A DNA stretch of 64,000 nucleotides from Pseudoalteromonas piscicida (GTDB lineage: Bacteria; Pseudomonadota; Gammaproteobacteria; Enterobacterales; Alteromonadaceae), in the NCBI RefSeq assembly GCF_000238315.3, contig NZ_CP011924.1, positions 1,900,501-1,964,500 on the forward strand, read 5' to 3'. Both the position numbers and the translations under genes were made by a program. Under the pieces are notes generated by a model. That model searched no databases. It had not been told where the DNA came from and saw only the letters and a program-made list of their open reading frames with translations. This document shows positions 1 to 8,308 of this stretch, piece by piece; positions within the stretch are counted from its first letter, which is position 1, and every line of letters starts with the position of its first letter.

Positions 1-1820
1 TGAATAGGGCCGGGACGTACAATGGCAATTTGGATCACTAAGTCGTAGTAATTCGCGGGTTTCAGCCTTGGCAACATACTCATTTGCGCGCGAGACTCTA
101 CTTGAAACACGCCAACACTATCCCCTTTTTGCAACATCTTATAGACCAAAGGGTCGTCTTGCATACGAGTCAATTGGGCAAGATCCAGGTTTCGCTTCGT
201 ATGCGCTACAATATAGCCAAAACACTTACGGATAGCGCTTAGCATACCCAAGGCCAAGATATCGACTTTGAGTAACTTAAGGGTTTCAAGGTCATCTTTA
301 TCCCATTGAATAATTGTGCGCTCTGGCATAGCTGCATTTTCTACGGGCACTAATTCATGTAATGGACTTTCTGAGATAACAAAACCACCAACATGCTGCG
401 ATAAATGCCTTGGAAACCCCATAATGTCATTAACCAACTGAATAAAGTGCTGACCTTTTAATGAGTTTGGCTCTAACCCTAGCTCCACTAATTGGGCCTG
501 CCAGTTAAGTCCTTTATCACGGCGGTTGAGATGCTTAATAAAGTACTCTATTTGCGCCATTTCAATGCCCAAGGCTTTGCCAACATCACGCATGGCACTT
601 TTTAAACGATACGTGATCACCGTTGCTGCTAATGCTGCGCGTTTACGGCCATATTTCTTGTAGATATATTGGATCACCTCTTCACGACGTTGGTGTTCAA
701 AATCTACATCTATATCGGGTGGCTCATTACGCTCTTTACTAATAAAACGCTCGAACAATACGCCCACTTGCCGAGGGTCAACTGCGGTTATCTCTAAGCA
801 ATAGCAGACCACAGAGTTAGCGGCTGAGCCTCGCCCTTGATATAAGATTTGATGCTGTTTTGCATACATCACAATGTCATGAATAGTGATAAAGAAAAAC
901 GGATAATCAAGCGCTTCGATAAGCGAGAGCTCTTTATCAATAATGGCTTCTATATCTGGCGGCACGCCATCAGGAAAGCGAACTTGTTTACCCTTTTCGA
1001 CCAACGCGCGTAAATAAGCCATTGGAGTAAAGCCTTTAGGCACTAACTCCTGAGGATACTGATAATGCAATGAGTCTAAATTAAATACACATCGCTTCGC
1101 GATATTGGCACTTTCTTCAAGAAAGGTAGGTGAGAACAACTTATTAAGCTTAGAGATAGATCTCAGTGCCGACTCGCTATTACTAATCATTTTCTCAGGG
1201 ATCTCGCTTATCACACGATTCTGTCGAATGGCTGTCAGTGTGTGCTGTAGCGCTAGTCTAGACGGGCAGTGCATAAGCACCCCACCAACAGTGCAGACAG
1301 GTATTTGATAAGCTTTTGACAGTTTTACACAATGGGTAAAGTAATGTACATCTTCTGCACTCAAGTTACGTCGGTAGCCAATCCATACTCTATTTGGGTG
1401 ATATTTACACAGCCATTGCAATGCTTGAACATCTTGACTGTTCCCCTTTGGCAACCACAACAATAAAACATGCTTAAGCGACATAATATCCCACTCACTA
1501 AGCTGATATTGTCCCTTCTCCGTTCGCTGGCGAGCATTACTGATCACTCGACATAACTCTGTATAAGCGAGCTGGCAAGGACAAATAGCAACCAAGTCAA
1601 TATTGTTGTACTTCAGCAAACTCCCAACTATGAGTTTTATCTTGAGCTTATGATCACGAATATAAGCATGAGCACGGACAATGCCAGCCAAAGAGCATTC
1701 GTCAGTAATGGCTATTGCGCTATAACCTAAAAAATTTGCTTGTTTGACCAACTCTTCTGGTCGCGATGCGCCAGTCAAAAATGAAAAGTTGCTCTGGCAA
1801 AAAAGCTCGGCATAAGACAT
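1..1820 (-). CDS. dnaE2: Error-prone DNA polymerase DnaE2/ImuC (partial, C-terminus outside window)
   Basis: This is an alternative alpha-type (C-family) replicative polymerase used for SOS mutagenesis and lesion bypass. The reading frame runs open from the ATG at 1820 off the left edge, giving about 606 residues, against roughly 1,000 or more for the family. The N-terminus (MSYAELFCQSNFSFLTGAS) is the PHP-domain start typical of DnaE2. The catalytic acidic motif PDIDVDF is present around residues 368-374, followed by conserved DnaE text (VDILALGMLS, GVFQVESRAQ). It is the last gene of imuA-imuB-dnaE2. Its ATG overlaps the imuB stop by one base (TAATG), which implies translational coupling. 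Control by LexA follows from the box in front of imuA. Family assignment is firm; the missing C-terminus cannot be assessed. Confidence 0.93.
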   Translation of the reverse strand, partial: MSYAELFCQSNFSFLTGASRPEELVKQANFLGYSAIAITDECSLAGIVRAHAYIRDHKLKIKLIVGSLLKYNNIDLVAICPCQLAYTELCRVISNARQRTEKGQYQLSEWDIMSLKHVLLLWLPKGNSQDVQALQWLCKYHPNRVWIGYRRNLSAEDVHYFTHCVKLSKAYQIPVCTVGGVLMHCPSRLALQHTLTAIRQNRVISEIPEKMISNSESALRSISKLNKLFSPTFLEESANIAKRCVFNLDSLHYQYPQELVPKGFTPMAYLRALVEKGKQVRFPDGVPPDIEAIIDKELSLIEALDYPFFFITIHDIVMYAKQHQILYQGRGSAANSVVCYCLEITAVDPRQVGVLFERFISKERNEPPDIDVDFEHQRREEVIQYIYKKYGRKRAALAATVITYRLKSAMRDVGKALGIEMAQIEYFIKHLNRRDKGLNWQAQLVELGLEPNSLKGQHFIQLVNDIMGFPRHLSQHVGGFVISESPLHELVPVENAAMPERTIIQWDKDDLETLKLLKVDILALGMLSAIRKCFGYIVAHTKRNLDLAQLTRMQDDPLVYKMLQKGDSVGVFQVESRAQMSMLPRLKPANYYDLVIQIAIVRPGPI

Positions 1821-3217
1821 TAGCTAAATACTCCATGAATATACCAATGGTTATTTTGCTCTCGAAATACCCATAACCGCTGCGCTTGTTCATTTTGTAC
1901 AATAAAATAATCTCGCTGGACCGGCTCACCGTCCCACCACCCTGAAGCAATACGCTCTGGACCAGAAATAATATTGACTCTTTCACATAAAGGCTGTGGC
2001 TTCGGAAATAGAATGGTAGGTCTTAATTTACTCTTGAGTGTCGTGAAATGTGGCTCGTGGCTATAATTACTGGCCTTTTCAGGACGAGGATCGCCTGTAA
2101 GTTGTAAACCTTGCACAGCCTGCTCACCGAGCTTAGCACATAGAATAGCCCGCAGCTCTTGCGCAGACATCGCACTTTGCTGCGTTGAGAAGAGATCTTT
2201 TATTGTGGCATGCTGCGTTTCTAGTGCATCAGCTTTGAGTGAAACACTTTGTACGGGCGCATCTAAGGTTATGGATTCTAGCTTGAGGTTTAACAAACGC
2301 TGCCAATTTTCCGCCTTATATTCAGGCTCCGCGCTGTTTAATGTGATTTCTAAAGCCTCTTTATCTCGAAGTGCTAAGGTAAAATAAAGCGTTCGAGTTA
2401 CTAAGTTACGTTGCTGTAGGAATAAGGCTAAACGCGATAGCAAATGCTCGATTGGCTTTTCTAACCAAGCCATTACTTCGACTTCGTAAAGTAAAGGTGC
2501 AGTAAGCTCAAAAGTTTCCGCAGGTTGGTAATAGTTAAGAGTTTCCTTTAGCTTTCCAAACAAGCAGCCTACATAATGTACGAGTTCAGTATCAAAACGT
2601 TTAGCCAGCTCACTGAGTGCAAACTGCTCTAACTGCGCCACATTTTTAACTCCGGTGCGAGCAAGCAGCTCAATCACCCGACTGTCTAGACTTGTATGTG
2701 TTAGTCCAATTTTCCCCAAGTAATGACGCTTTTGGCACAGCGTTAACATAAGCGCATTGCAATGCTCTCGCGCCAAGAGTTTAGCCATTATTGTGGACTC
2801 ACCCATGCCGTAATAATAACTCTTGCCAAGCTGCGCTAATTGTCCAGATATTACTTGCCAGTAACTTGGCAAATCATGATAGAGCGACAGCATAGAATCG
2901 ACTTTAAGCACAAGGCCATTAGGTTCATCGATTACAATATCTGCACTTACTTGATAAAGCATATTGGCAATTTCTAATAGCTGCTGTCTTTCTAGAAGGT
3001 CGTCGTAGGGCAAAACATGAAGCTGTGTACACAATGCACAAGCAGTCCCAAGGCCCATTCCTATTTTTATACCTCGCTGCTGCGCTGCATCATTTAGCTG
3101 TACTATCTGGTTTTTGCGGCCATCAATAATAACAACGGGTGTCACAAAATCACCGGAAACTGTTTGCTTTGTCATTCCTTCTAGTTGCAGCATAGGAAAA
3201 TAGAGATATAACCACAT
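1820..3217 (-). CDS. imuB: ImuB, Y-family polymerase-like protein of the mutasome
   Basis: This 465-residue protein resembles DinB/UmuC polymerases but belongs to ImuB, the hub that is thought to recruit DnaE2 and ImuA to the beta clamp. The N-terminus reads MWLYLYFPMLQLE where active Y-family enzymes have an acidic DxDxFFAxVE-type motif. The metal-binding residues are therefore absent, as expected for ImuB. The middle keeps the little-finger/thumb helix-hairpin-helix type text (LLARTGVKNVAQLEQF). It sits two bases downstream of imuA and overlaps dnaE2 by one base. The order imuA-imuB-dnaE2 is the standard SOS cassette. The start is the only sensible ATG close to imuA. Confidence 0.92.
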   Translation of the reverse strand: MWLYLYFPMLQLEGMTKQTVSGDFVTPVVIIDGRKNQIVQLNDAAQQRGIKIGMGLGTACALCTQLHVLPYDDLLERQQLLEIANMLYQVSADIVIDEPNGLVLKVDSMLSLYHDLPSYWQVISGQLAQLGKSYYYGMGESTIMAKLLAREHCNALMLTLCQKRHYLGKIGLTHTSLDSRVIELLARTGVKNVAQLEQFALSELAKRFDTELVHYVGCLFGKLKETLNYYQPAETFELTAPLLYEVEVMAWLEKPIEHLLSRLALFLQQRNLVTRTLYFTLALRDKEALEITLNSAEPEYKAENWQRLLNLKLESITLDAPVQSVSLKADALETQHATIKDLFSTQQSAMSAQELRAILCAKLGEQAVQGLQLTGDPRPEKASNYSHEPHFTTLKSKLRPTILFPKPQPLCERVNIISGPERIASGWWDGEPVQRDYFIVQNEQAQRLWVFREQNNHWYIHGVFS

Positions 3218-3219
3218 AA

Positions 3220-3906
3220 CTAGCTCGTTAAACGCCGCTCATAGCCCGAAAATGCAACTATATTATCGCTAACATGAGGTAGATTTGGCTTTTCAAGCTC
3301 TGGCCAATAGTGGGGATTCTCTAGTTTAAGACTGCGATGTGCAAAGTGCCCCTTGTGCTTCTTTACTGTCACATCCAAGCCGCTGTGCTGTGCTTGTAAA
3401 ACCACTGAAAGTGTAAATGGTAAAGTCTGGGCGTACTGCGCTTGATACAAAGCAAATAACCTACAACCTCCCGCCTGTGCACCTAACTGCAAACGCTTTA
3501 CAGCAGCAATAGAAAGCGCTTCGTGCCAAAGTACAAGCGCACTACACGCACCACTTTTTACACATTGTTCCGCAGCCCACAATGCTTTTTTTTCACTTGG
3601 TGGCTGCAATATCATAAATTCACTCAGATCTAACGATAAATAATGCAATGCTGCGGCATGTATTTGCCCTGGAGGATTAATTAATACCTTCAAACGGTTA
3701 TCATCCACAAAATGGGGCAATATCAACCTTAACTCTCCTACTCCCATTGCAGTTTTCACACCAATCACACCTTGTTGCGGCCAACCACCGCACAGCAAAT
3801 CGTCAAGTGCAGCAAAGCGAGTACTGACGACATCATGCTGCACGGCCTGTCCACGTCCACGCCAAAGCAAGTTTTTACGCTCAAGAAGATCTATATAATT
3901 CGCCAT
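3220..3906 (-). CDS. imuA: ImuA, RecA/SulA-like mutasome protein
   Basis: This 228-residue protein has the weak RecA-like fold seen in ImuA (called SulA-like in some annotations), the first gene of the SOS mutagenesis cassette. The stretch LDDLLCGGWPQQGVIGV at about residues 34-50 corresponds to the RecA start-of-core region. The Walker A lysine pattern is degenerate (VIGVKTAMGVGE), so ATPase activity is doubtful. The ATG lies 13 bases downstream of a perfect LexA box, so this gene starts the transcript. Function is by family and gene order; ImuA sequences diverge widely. Confidence 0.88.
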   Translation of the reverse strand: MANYIDLLERKNLLWRGRGQAVQHDVVSTRFAALDDLLCGGWPQQGVIGVKTAMGVGELRLILPHFVDDNRLKVLINPPGQIHAAALHYLSLDLSEFMILQPPSEKKALWAAEQCVKSGACSALVLWHEALSIAAVKRLQLGAQAGGCRLFALYQAQYAQTLPFTLSVVLQAQHSGLDVTVKKHKGHFAHRSLKLENPHYWPELEKPNLPHVSDNIVAFSGYERRLTS

Positions 3907-3919
3907 ACATCACCAAAAA

Positions 3920-3935
3920 CTGTTTATATATACAG
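3920..3935 (-). promoter_or_regulatory. LexA (SOS) box upstream of imuA
   Basis: CTGTTTATATATACAG matches the gammaproteobacterial LexA consensus CTGT-N8-ACAG without a mismatch. It ends 13 bases before the imuA start codon, so it overlaps the likely promoter. It explains DNA-damage control of the whole imuA-imuB-dnaE2 unit. Confidence 0.92.
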
Positions 3936-4100
3936 TATATTTAAATAAAGGCAGATCGCAAGTAGATCGCTAGAAAAGAGGCGAGTTAAAAATAACCATA
4001 GTTTGCGCTTTAAGTTAATCGTGTTTTGCTTAGGAGAAATGAGATCTACAAAGTGTATTTGTATAAAAGGCGACAAGAACTGAGACGTAAAACAATGAGT

Positions 4101-4328
4101 GTGGCGCGTAGATAATCGTCTTTTGGCCTCGATGAGTGCTACCCACTTAGGCAACAACTAACCAACTGAACTACCACTTCGCTGCAACTGGCAAAGTTAT
4201 AACGACATTATTATAAGCTTATGTTGAAAATAAGTTACTTGATAGTGATGACAAAAGAAAGGCTAAAGCAAATGAGCTATTTGATTTTTGATTTTTGATT
4301 TTTGATTTTTGATTTTTGATCAAGGAAG
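4101..4328. repeat. Direct duplication, copy 1 (228 bp)
   Basis: The segment 4101-4328 is repeated at 4419-4632, as far as I can read without base changes. The only difference is the number of a 7-bp GATTTTT unit: five here, three in the second copy, which accounts for the 14-base length difference. The block begins with a 57-bp stretch of unknown origin (4101-4157). It then carries 23 bases matching the 5' end of tRNA-Asp (4158-4180, with one difference in the acceptor stem), and ends with AT-rich spacer and the GATTTTT repeats. I see no credible gene in 3936-4353; a short minus-strand reading frame there has no ribosome site or family resemblance. Confidence 0.9.
4285..4320. repeat. GATTTTT short tandem repeat (5 units)
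   Basis: A run of GATTTTT heptamers ends in GATCAAGG. The same run in the second copy of the duplicated block (about 4600-4624) has only three units. The unit-number difference between otherwise identical copies is typical of slippage. Confidence 0.85.
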
Positions 4329-4353
4329 CTTGCTTAGAAGAGAAAGTGCAAAC

Positions 4354-4498
4354 TGGCGGAGTGGACGGGACTCGAACCCGCGACCCCCGGCGTGACAGGC
4401 CGGTATTCTAACCAACTGGTGGCGCGTAGATAATCGTCTTTTGGCCTCGATGAGTGCTACCCACTTAGGCAACAACTAACCAACTGAACTACCACTTC
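4354..4498 (-). pseudogene. tRNA-Asp(GUC) interrupted in the D arm
   Basis: The 3' 65 bases of a tRNA-Asp gene (4354-4418, including CCA, T arm and the GUC anticodon arm) are identical to the seven intact copies. After the D-loop sequence the gene breaks off into the 57-bp unknown segment (4419-4475). The 11 bases CTAACCAACTG (plus strand) then repeat at 4476-4486, and the remaining 12 bases of the 5' acceptor region follow at 4487-4498. The acceptor reads GAAGTGG instead of GGAGTGG, which breaks one pair with the 3' strand. The net effect is a 68-bp insertion inside the D arm. I take it to be a non-functional by-product of unequal recombination; an actively spliced or processed RNA is not excluded. 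Confidence 0.8.
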
Positions 4499-4632
4499 GC
4501 TGCAACTGGCAAAGTTATAACGACATTATTATAAGCTTATGTTGAAAATAAGTTACTTGATAGTGATGACAAAAGAAAGGCTAAAGCAAATGAGCTATTT
4601 GATTTTTGATTTTTGATTTTTGATCAAGGAAG
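4419..4632. repeat. Direct duplication, copy 2 (214 bp)
   Basis: Second copy of the block at 4101-4328, shorter by two GATTTTT units. Its left edge is fused directly to the truncated tRNA-Asp at 4418, and its right edge stops at CAAGGAAG, where both copies diverge. This fused edge shows that the duplication happened after, or together with, breakage of the tRNA copy. Confidence 0.9.
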
Positions 4633-4657
4633 TGATAGATTTGCAAGATATCTTAAA

Positions 4658-4734
4658 TGGCGGAGTGGACGGGACTCGAACCCGCGACCCCCGGCGTGAC
4701 AGGCCGGTATTCTAACCAACTGAACTACCACTCC
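4658..4734 (-). tRNA. tRNA-Asp(GUC)
   Basis: 77 bases including encoded CCA. On the minus strand it starts GGAGTGGTAGTTCAG, has the anticodon loop CTGTCAC (anticodon GUC) closed by a CCGGC/GCCGG stem, and the T loop TTCGAGT. The acceptor stem GGAGTGG/CCACTCC pairs fully. It is identical to the six other intact copies and is the last intact one in the direction of transcription. Confidence 0.97.
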
Positions 4735-4775
4735 GCAGAGATATCTTAATGACATTATTTTACTCGTTTTAGTGT

Positions 4776-4852
4776 TGGCGGAGTGGACGGGACTCGAACC
4801 CGCGACCCCCGGCGTGACAGGCCGGTATTCTAACCAACTGAACTACCACTCC
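4776..4852 (-). tRNA. tRNA-Asp(GUC)
   Basis: Second-to-last intact copy in transcription order. It is identical in sequence to the others (GUC anticodon, encoded CCA), with a 41-base spacer to the next copy. The spacer is unlike those flanking the 5120 and 5336 copies. Confidence 0.97.
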
Positions 4853-4901
4853 AGCGAGTAAACAAGCTGTCATAAAGCTTGAATATAGTTATGCGATATA
4901 T

Positions 4902-4978
4902 TGGCGGAGTGGACGGGACTCGAACCCGCGACCCCCGGCGTGACAGGCCGGTATTCTAACCAACTGAACTACCACTCC
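4902..4978 (-). tRNA. tRNA-Asp(GUC)
   Basis: Intact copy with the full cloverleaf: GGAGTGG acceptor, GUC anticodon and encoded CCA. It is separated by 49 bases from the copy on its left and 32 bases from the copy on its right. Confidence 0.97.
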
Positions 4979-5010
4979 ACTGAGTATTCGCATTTTTTGC
5001 TTCGAAGTGT

Positions 5011-5087
5011 TGGCGGAGTGGACGGGACTCGAACCCGCGACCCCCGGCGTGACAGGCCGGTATTCTAACCAACTGAACTACCACTCC
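5011..5087 (-). tRNA. tRNA-Asp(GUC)
   Basis: Intact copy. The 32-base spacer on its right (5088-5119) is identical to the spacer between the copies at 5227 and 5336. tRNA plus spacer was therefore amplified as a unit. Confidence 0.97.
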
Positions 5088-5119
5088 ATAAGAAGCAAAT
5101 GCACGTTTGTAATAAGTAT

Positions 5120-5196
5120 TGGCGGAGTGGACGGGACTCGAACCCGCGACCCCCGGCGTGACAGGCCGGTATTCTAACCAACTGAACTACCACTCC
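5120..5196 (-). tRNA. tRNA-Asp(GUC)
   Basis: Intact copy, preceded on the left by the duplicated 32-base spacer. Sequence is identical to its neighbours, including CCA. Confidence 0.97.
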
Positions 5197-5226
5197 AGCG
5201 CGACTTATTGATACTACGAAGAAATT

Positions 5227-5303
5227 TGGCGGAGTGGACGGGACTCGAACCCGCGACCCCCGGCGTGACAGGCCGGTATTCTAACCAACTGAACTACCAC
5301 TCC
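5227..5303 (-). tRNA. tRNA-Asp(GUC)
   Basis: Intact copy. The spacer to the next copy (5304-5335) duplicates the one at 5088-5119 base for base. Confidence 0.97.
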
Positions 5304-5335
5304 ATAAGAAGCAAATGCACGTTTGTAATAAGTAT

Positions 5336-5412
5336 TGGCGGAGTGGACGGGACTCGAACCCGCGACCCCCGGCGTGACAGGCCGGTATTCTAACCAACTG
5401 AACTACCACTCC
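5336..5412 (-). tRNA. tRNA-Asp(GUC), promoter-proximal copy
   Basis: First copy to be transcribed. It lies about 55 bases downstream of a strong sigma-70 promoter and heads the seven-gene array. All copies probably belong to one precursor that is cut into mature tRNAs, because no other promoter is obvious in the short spacers. Confidence 0.97.
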
Positions 5413-5466
5413 GCGTCATATTCTTGCAGTGTTTGCTGTAAGGTGTGCTCCCTGACAGCGGCGTGA

Positions 5467-5495
5467 ATAATACGAATGACCCCCTCATGAGTCAA
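5467..5495 (-). promoter_or_regulatory. Sigma-70 promoter of the tRNA-Asp array
   Basis: On the minus strand TTGACT (-35), a 17-base spacer and TATTAT (-10) are followed by the GC-rich stretch TCACGCCGC. The near-consensus boxes with optimal spacing and a GC-rich discriminator are what stringently controlled stable-RNA promoters look like. It points directly into the array at 5412. Confidence 0.85.
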
Positions 5496-5522
5496 CCGTT
5501 TTTTGAAAAAAAACCGTGTTTT

Positions 5523-6893
5523 TTAGTTATCTTTCATTGAAAGGTTCAAAATATCACCTAATTTGTCATTTTTTGAACCATTCCCTGCTGCGTTATTTTC
5601 AGATGGCCCTAAATCATCAAGATCAATGACTTCTTCGGTTTTCTTAAATGGATTCTTTGGCATTGGTATTTTTAGTCTAATTGGCTTTTTTTGCACCAAA
5701 ATACGAATGGCTAACCAACCGAGCAATAATACAACTAAGTTACCAGCAACAATAATACTGACTAGTAGCGCTGTACTTATAGTCGGCTCTGGTTCTGGCT
5801 CAGGTTGTTCCACTGCCGGTAACGCAGCGGCTTCCAATTCAGGCACTTTTTCAATGGGTCTTTCAATTTCAAAATTGTAATTTGGCAGTGTTGCCATAAA
5901 CTCACGGCCATTGATATTTTCACCAAATGCGGAGATTTCTACAGTATAACGCCCCCAATCATAATTCTTGATTGGCAGCTGACGATAAAGCCGCTCTTCT
6001 GCATCTAAGGTAAACATCTGCTCTTCACCATTGGGGTAGAAAATTTTACCCTGTAGCAATATGGTCTCAGGTTTCACAACCGTGTCGTCTATCGTAATAG
6101 TAAGGCCATGTTCAAGCTCGTTTTCACCCGCTAGCATCAATTCAAAGTTGAATGGCGGCTCAGCGATAACAATAGGTGATTTTATCACTCTTCTTTTTAG
6201 AATGGGCGTTTCAATGAAGAATTCAGGCTGCCACTCTCCCGCTGGAAAGTTTAACTTAAACTCACCAGTAAAAATTCCATCCAAGGGTCTTTCATCAAAC
6301 TCTCGGCCATCATCTTTAAAGTCGGTCACGCTTTGCGTACCTGCACCAAAGTTGGCATATTCATCGTTATTGGTACTAGAAAACTCCACATACAAAGTCA
6401 CGACATCCCTGAAGTAACCCACATCTATCTGTTTGCCATCATTAGTCACACGCCCTGTTACCTTCAGCACTTCACCACGGAATAATAGCGGGGGCAAAGC
6501 CTCAACTTCGAGCTCAATGTCACCAAGCACCATTATGCGGCTGCTTTTTTGGATCTGTCCGATGACTTGCCAAGGGCCTGGCGTTGGGTTCTTTAGAATG
6601 ATCAAGTCATAACTGACTTCGTCGTACCATTGCAGTGCATCATTATCTAGCGAACTGGTCGCATAATATTTACTACCATCAGGCTTCACAAGTACCACGG
6701 CGGGAGCGCCTGGTGCACGAAAAAACAGTAAAGTGATCTCTTCAATATTATAATCAATGCGAAAACGGTTATCTAAAAGAGGGATTTCATTTACCTTACC
6801 GTCCCGCTGCAACATCGTTATCTGTGGTGTTTGAGCGCCAACAACCGTACTTACTAGCAGTACAAACCCCAAGATAAGCTGTTTTAGATTCAT
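5523..6893 (-). CDS. TIGR03503 family membrane-anchored protein
   Basis: This 456-residue protein matches the TIGR03503 family that I know from Shewanella and relatives; its function is unknown. It has a signal peptide at about residues 1-20 (LILGFVLLVSTVVGAQ) and a long extracytoplasmic beta-rich region with Ig-like text (GPWQVIGQI, VGYFRDVVTLYVEF, GIFTGEF). A Pro/Glu-rich linker near 365-380 leads to one transmembrane segment (LLVSIIVAGNLVVLLLGWLAI) and a short cytoplasmic tail. This suggests a periplasmic sensor or scaffold tied to the inner membrane. It stands alone between the tRNA array and dnaQ. No motif allows a more specific role. Confidence 0.8.
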   Translation of the reverse strand: MNLKQLILGFVLLVSTVVGAQTPQITMLQRDGKVNEIPLLDNRFRIDYNIEEITLLFFRAPGAPAVVLVKPDGSKYYATSSLDNDALQWYDEVSYDLIILKNPTPGPWQVIGQIQKSSRIMVLGDIELEVEALPPLLFRGEVLKVTGRVTNDGKQIDVGYFRDVVTLYVEFSSTNNDEYANFGAGTQSVTDFKDDGREFDERPLDGIFTGEFKLNFPAGEWQPEFFIETPILKRRVIKSPIVIAEPPFNFELMLAGENELEHGLTITIDDTVVKPETILLQGKIFYPNGEEQMFTLDAEERLYRQLPIKNYDWGRYTVEISAFGENINGREFMATLPNYNFEIERPIEKVPELEAAALPAVEQPEPEPEPTISTALLVSIIVAGNLVVLLLGWLAIRILVQKKPIRLKIPMPKNPFKKTEEVIDLDDLGPSENNAAGNGSKNDKLGDILNLSMKDN

Positions 6894-6994
6894 GCATTAA
6901 CCTTACATTGCGTTGATGGCCTGAGTGATCTTTTTTTTGGGATAAAGTCCCTAATTAAGCGGCTACTCCACCCCAACGATACCGATTATATTCA

Positions 6995-7705
6995 TTATTG
7001 TTGCCACAGACTTTGTCCACAAGCTTTGTTTACAAGCTCTAAACGTTCTGTATGTGCTTGTTCTTCATCGGCAGAAGCACGTAAAACTTTAAGTGCAGGG
7101 CGATTGCTGTCTAAACGAATAATGCCACCGGCTGAGTTAGCCTGATCACCTTTATTTTGATTCGCCAAATTCAGCTTTTTTTGGCCTCCCGTCATCGACA
7201 AGTAAACATCAGCAAGGATCTCGGAATCCAGTAAAGCGCCGTGCAGCGTACGCTTTGAGTTATCGATATCGTAGCGACGGCAAAGCGCATCTAGGCTGTT
7301 CTTCTGGCCCGGATGAAGATCCCTTGCCATCACCAAAGTATCTAGCACTTGGCAATAGTCATGTGTAGCAGGAAAGCCTTGGTTTAACTTAGCAAACTCG
7401 TGATCCATAAAGCCGACGTCAAACGGCGCATTATGAATGACAAGCTCAGCTCCTTTAATATAGTCAAAAAACTCTTGCGCAATTTGATGGAAAAAAGGTT
7501 TATCACGTAAAAATTCGTTGGTGATACCGTGAACATCAATGGCTTCTTCTTCAATGTCGCGCTGAGGGTTAATATATACGTGGAAGTTATTCCCCGTTAG
7601 TCTGCGATTGACCAGCTCAACACAACCAATTTCAATGATCCTGTGCCCTGCTTTAGGATCAATACCTGTGGTTTCTGTATCCAGTACTATTTGCCGTGTG
7701 TGCAT
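6995..7705 (-). CDS. dnaQ: DNA polymerase III epsilon subunit (3'-5' proofreading exonuclease)
   Basis: This is a 236-residue DEDDh exonuclease, close to the 243 residues of E. coli DnaQ. Exo I is DTETTG at residues 9-14, Exo II lies around [14 protein letters not shown], and Exo III includes the [14 protein letters not shown] region with its catalytic His and Asp. The C-terminal part, which binds the alpha subunit, is present but variable. The gene is transcribed away from rnhA, as in E. coli, with 69 bases between the two start codons. All catalytic positions I can check are in place. Confidence 0.96.
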   Translation of the reverse strand: MHTRQIVLDTETTGIDPKAGHRIIEIGCVELVNRRLTGNNFHVYINPQRDIEEEAIDVHGITNEFLRDKPFFHQIAQEFFDYIKGAELVIHNAPFDVGFMDHEFAKLNQGFPATHDYCQVLDTLVMARDLHPGQKNSLDALCRRYDIDNSKRTLHGALLDSEILADVYLSMTGGQKKLNLANQNKGDQANSAGGIIRLDSNRPALKVLRASADEEQAHTERLELVNKACGQSLWQQ

Positions 7706-7774
7706 ATCGTTGCCCGCTTAACTTTGCTATTATTTTGCCCTATTCGCACATTTTACATAAAAATAGGCAATTCA

Positions 7775-8245
7775 GTGCAAAAAACCGTAGAGATTTATAC
7801 CGATGGCTCGTGTTTAGGCAACCCAGGTCCAGGTGGTTATGGTGTTTACCTTTCCTATCAAGGACATGAAAAAGAAATGAGTGCAGGGTATAAACTCACA
7901 ACCAATAATAGAATGGAAATGCTTGCAGCCATTGTTGCACTCGAAACATTAAAGCGCCCCTGCGATATCATTCTCTATACCGACAGCCAATATGTTAAGC
8001 AAGGCATTGAGTCTTGGCTTGAAAATTGGAAAAAGCGCAATTGGAAAACCGCAGCCAAACAACCGGTAAAAAATGTCGATTTATGGCAAAGACTGGACGC
8101 TGCCACCAGCCGACACACGATCCAATGGCGCTGGGTAAAAGGCCACGCTGGAAATAAATACAATGAGCTTGTTGATGATTTAGCGCGTGAAGCGGCTTCA
8201 GGTTCAAACCTACTTATAGATGAAGGCTACGAAGCCAGCGTCTAA
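7775..8245 (+). CDS. rnhA: Ribonuclease HI
   Basis: Cleaves the RNA strand of RNA-DNA hybrids. The four catalytic residues are at the usual places: D10 (YTDGS), E48 (NNRMEM), D70 (YTDSQY) and a C-terminal Asp (ELVDDLAR). I chose the GTG at 7775, which gives 156 residues (E. coli 155) and puts D10, E48 and D70 at exactly the E. coli numbers. A longer frame from 7643 would run over the 5' end of dnaQ and add residues without homology. dnaQ and rnhA share a 69-base divergent promoter region. Confidence 0.96.
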   Translation: MQKTVEIYTDGSCLGNPGPGGYGVYLSYQGHEKEMSAGYKLTTNNRMEMLAAIVALETLKRPCDIILYTDSQYVKQGIESWLENWKKRNWKTAAKQPVKNVDLWQRLDAATSRHTIQWRWVKGHAGNKYNELVDDLAREAASGSNLLIDEGYEASV

Positions 8246-8308
8246 CTAAGGGATCATTCAATAACAAATAACAGCTCCCTTAAGATTTATCTTAAGTAAT
8301 AATACTCG

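Noticed and set aside
3924..4157. Minus-strand reading frame of 77 codons between imuA and the tRNA array
   Set aside because: No ribosome site or family resemblance. Its start lies in the duplicated block, and its end runs over the LexA box.
5208..5393. Plus-strand reading frame of 61 codons
   Set aside because: It is the antisense of two tRNA-Asp genes, and its repeated peptide merely mirrors the repeated tRNA.
4354..5412. Regular repeat-spacer pattern that could suggest a CRISPR array
   Set aside because: The repeats are 77-base tRNA-Asp genes with full cloverleaf and CCA; spacers vary in length and two are identical.
7643..7774. N-terminal extension of rnhA
   Set aside because: It overlaps the dnaQ 5' end and adds 44 residues without homology; the GTG at 7775 puts the active-site residues at family positions.
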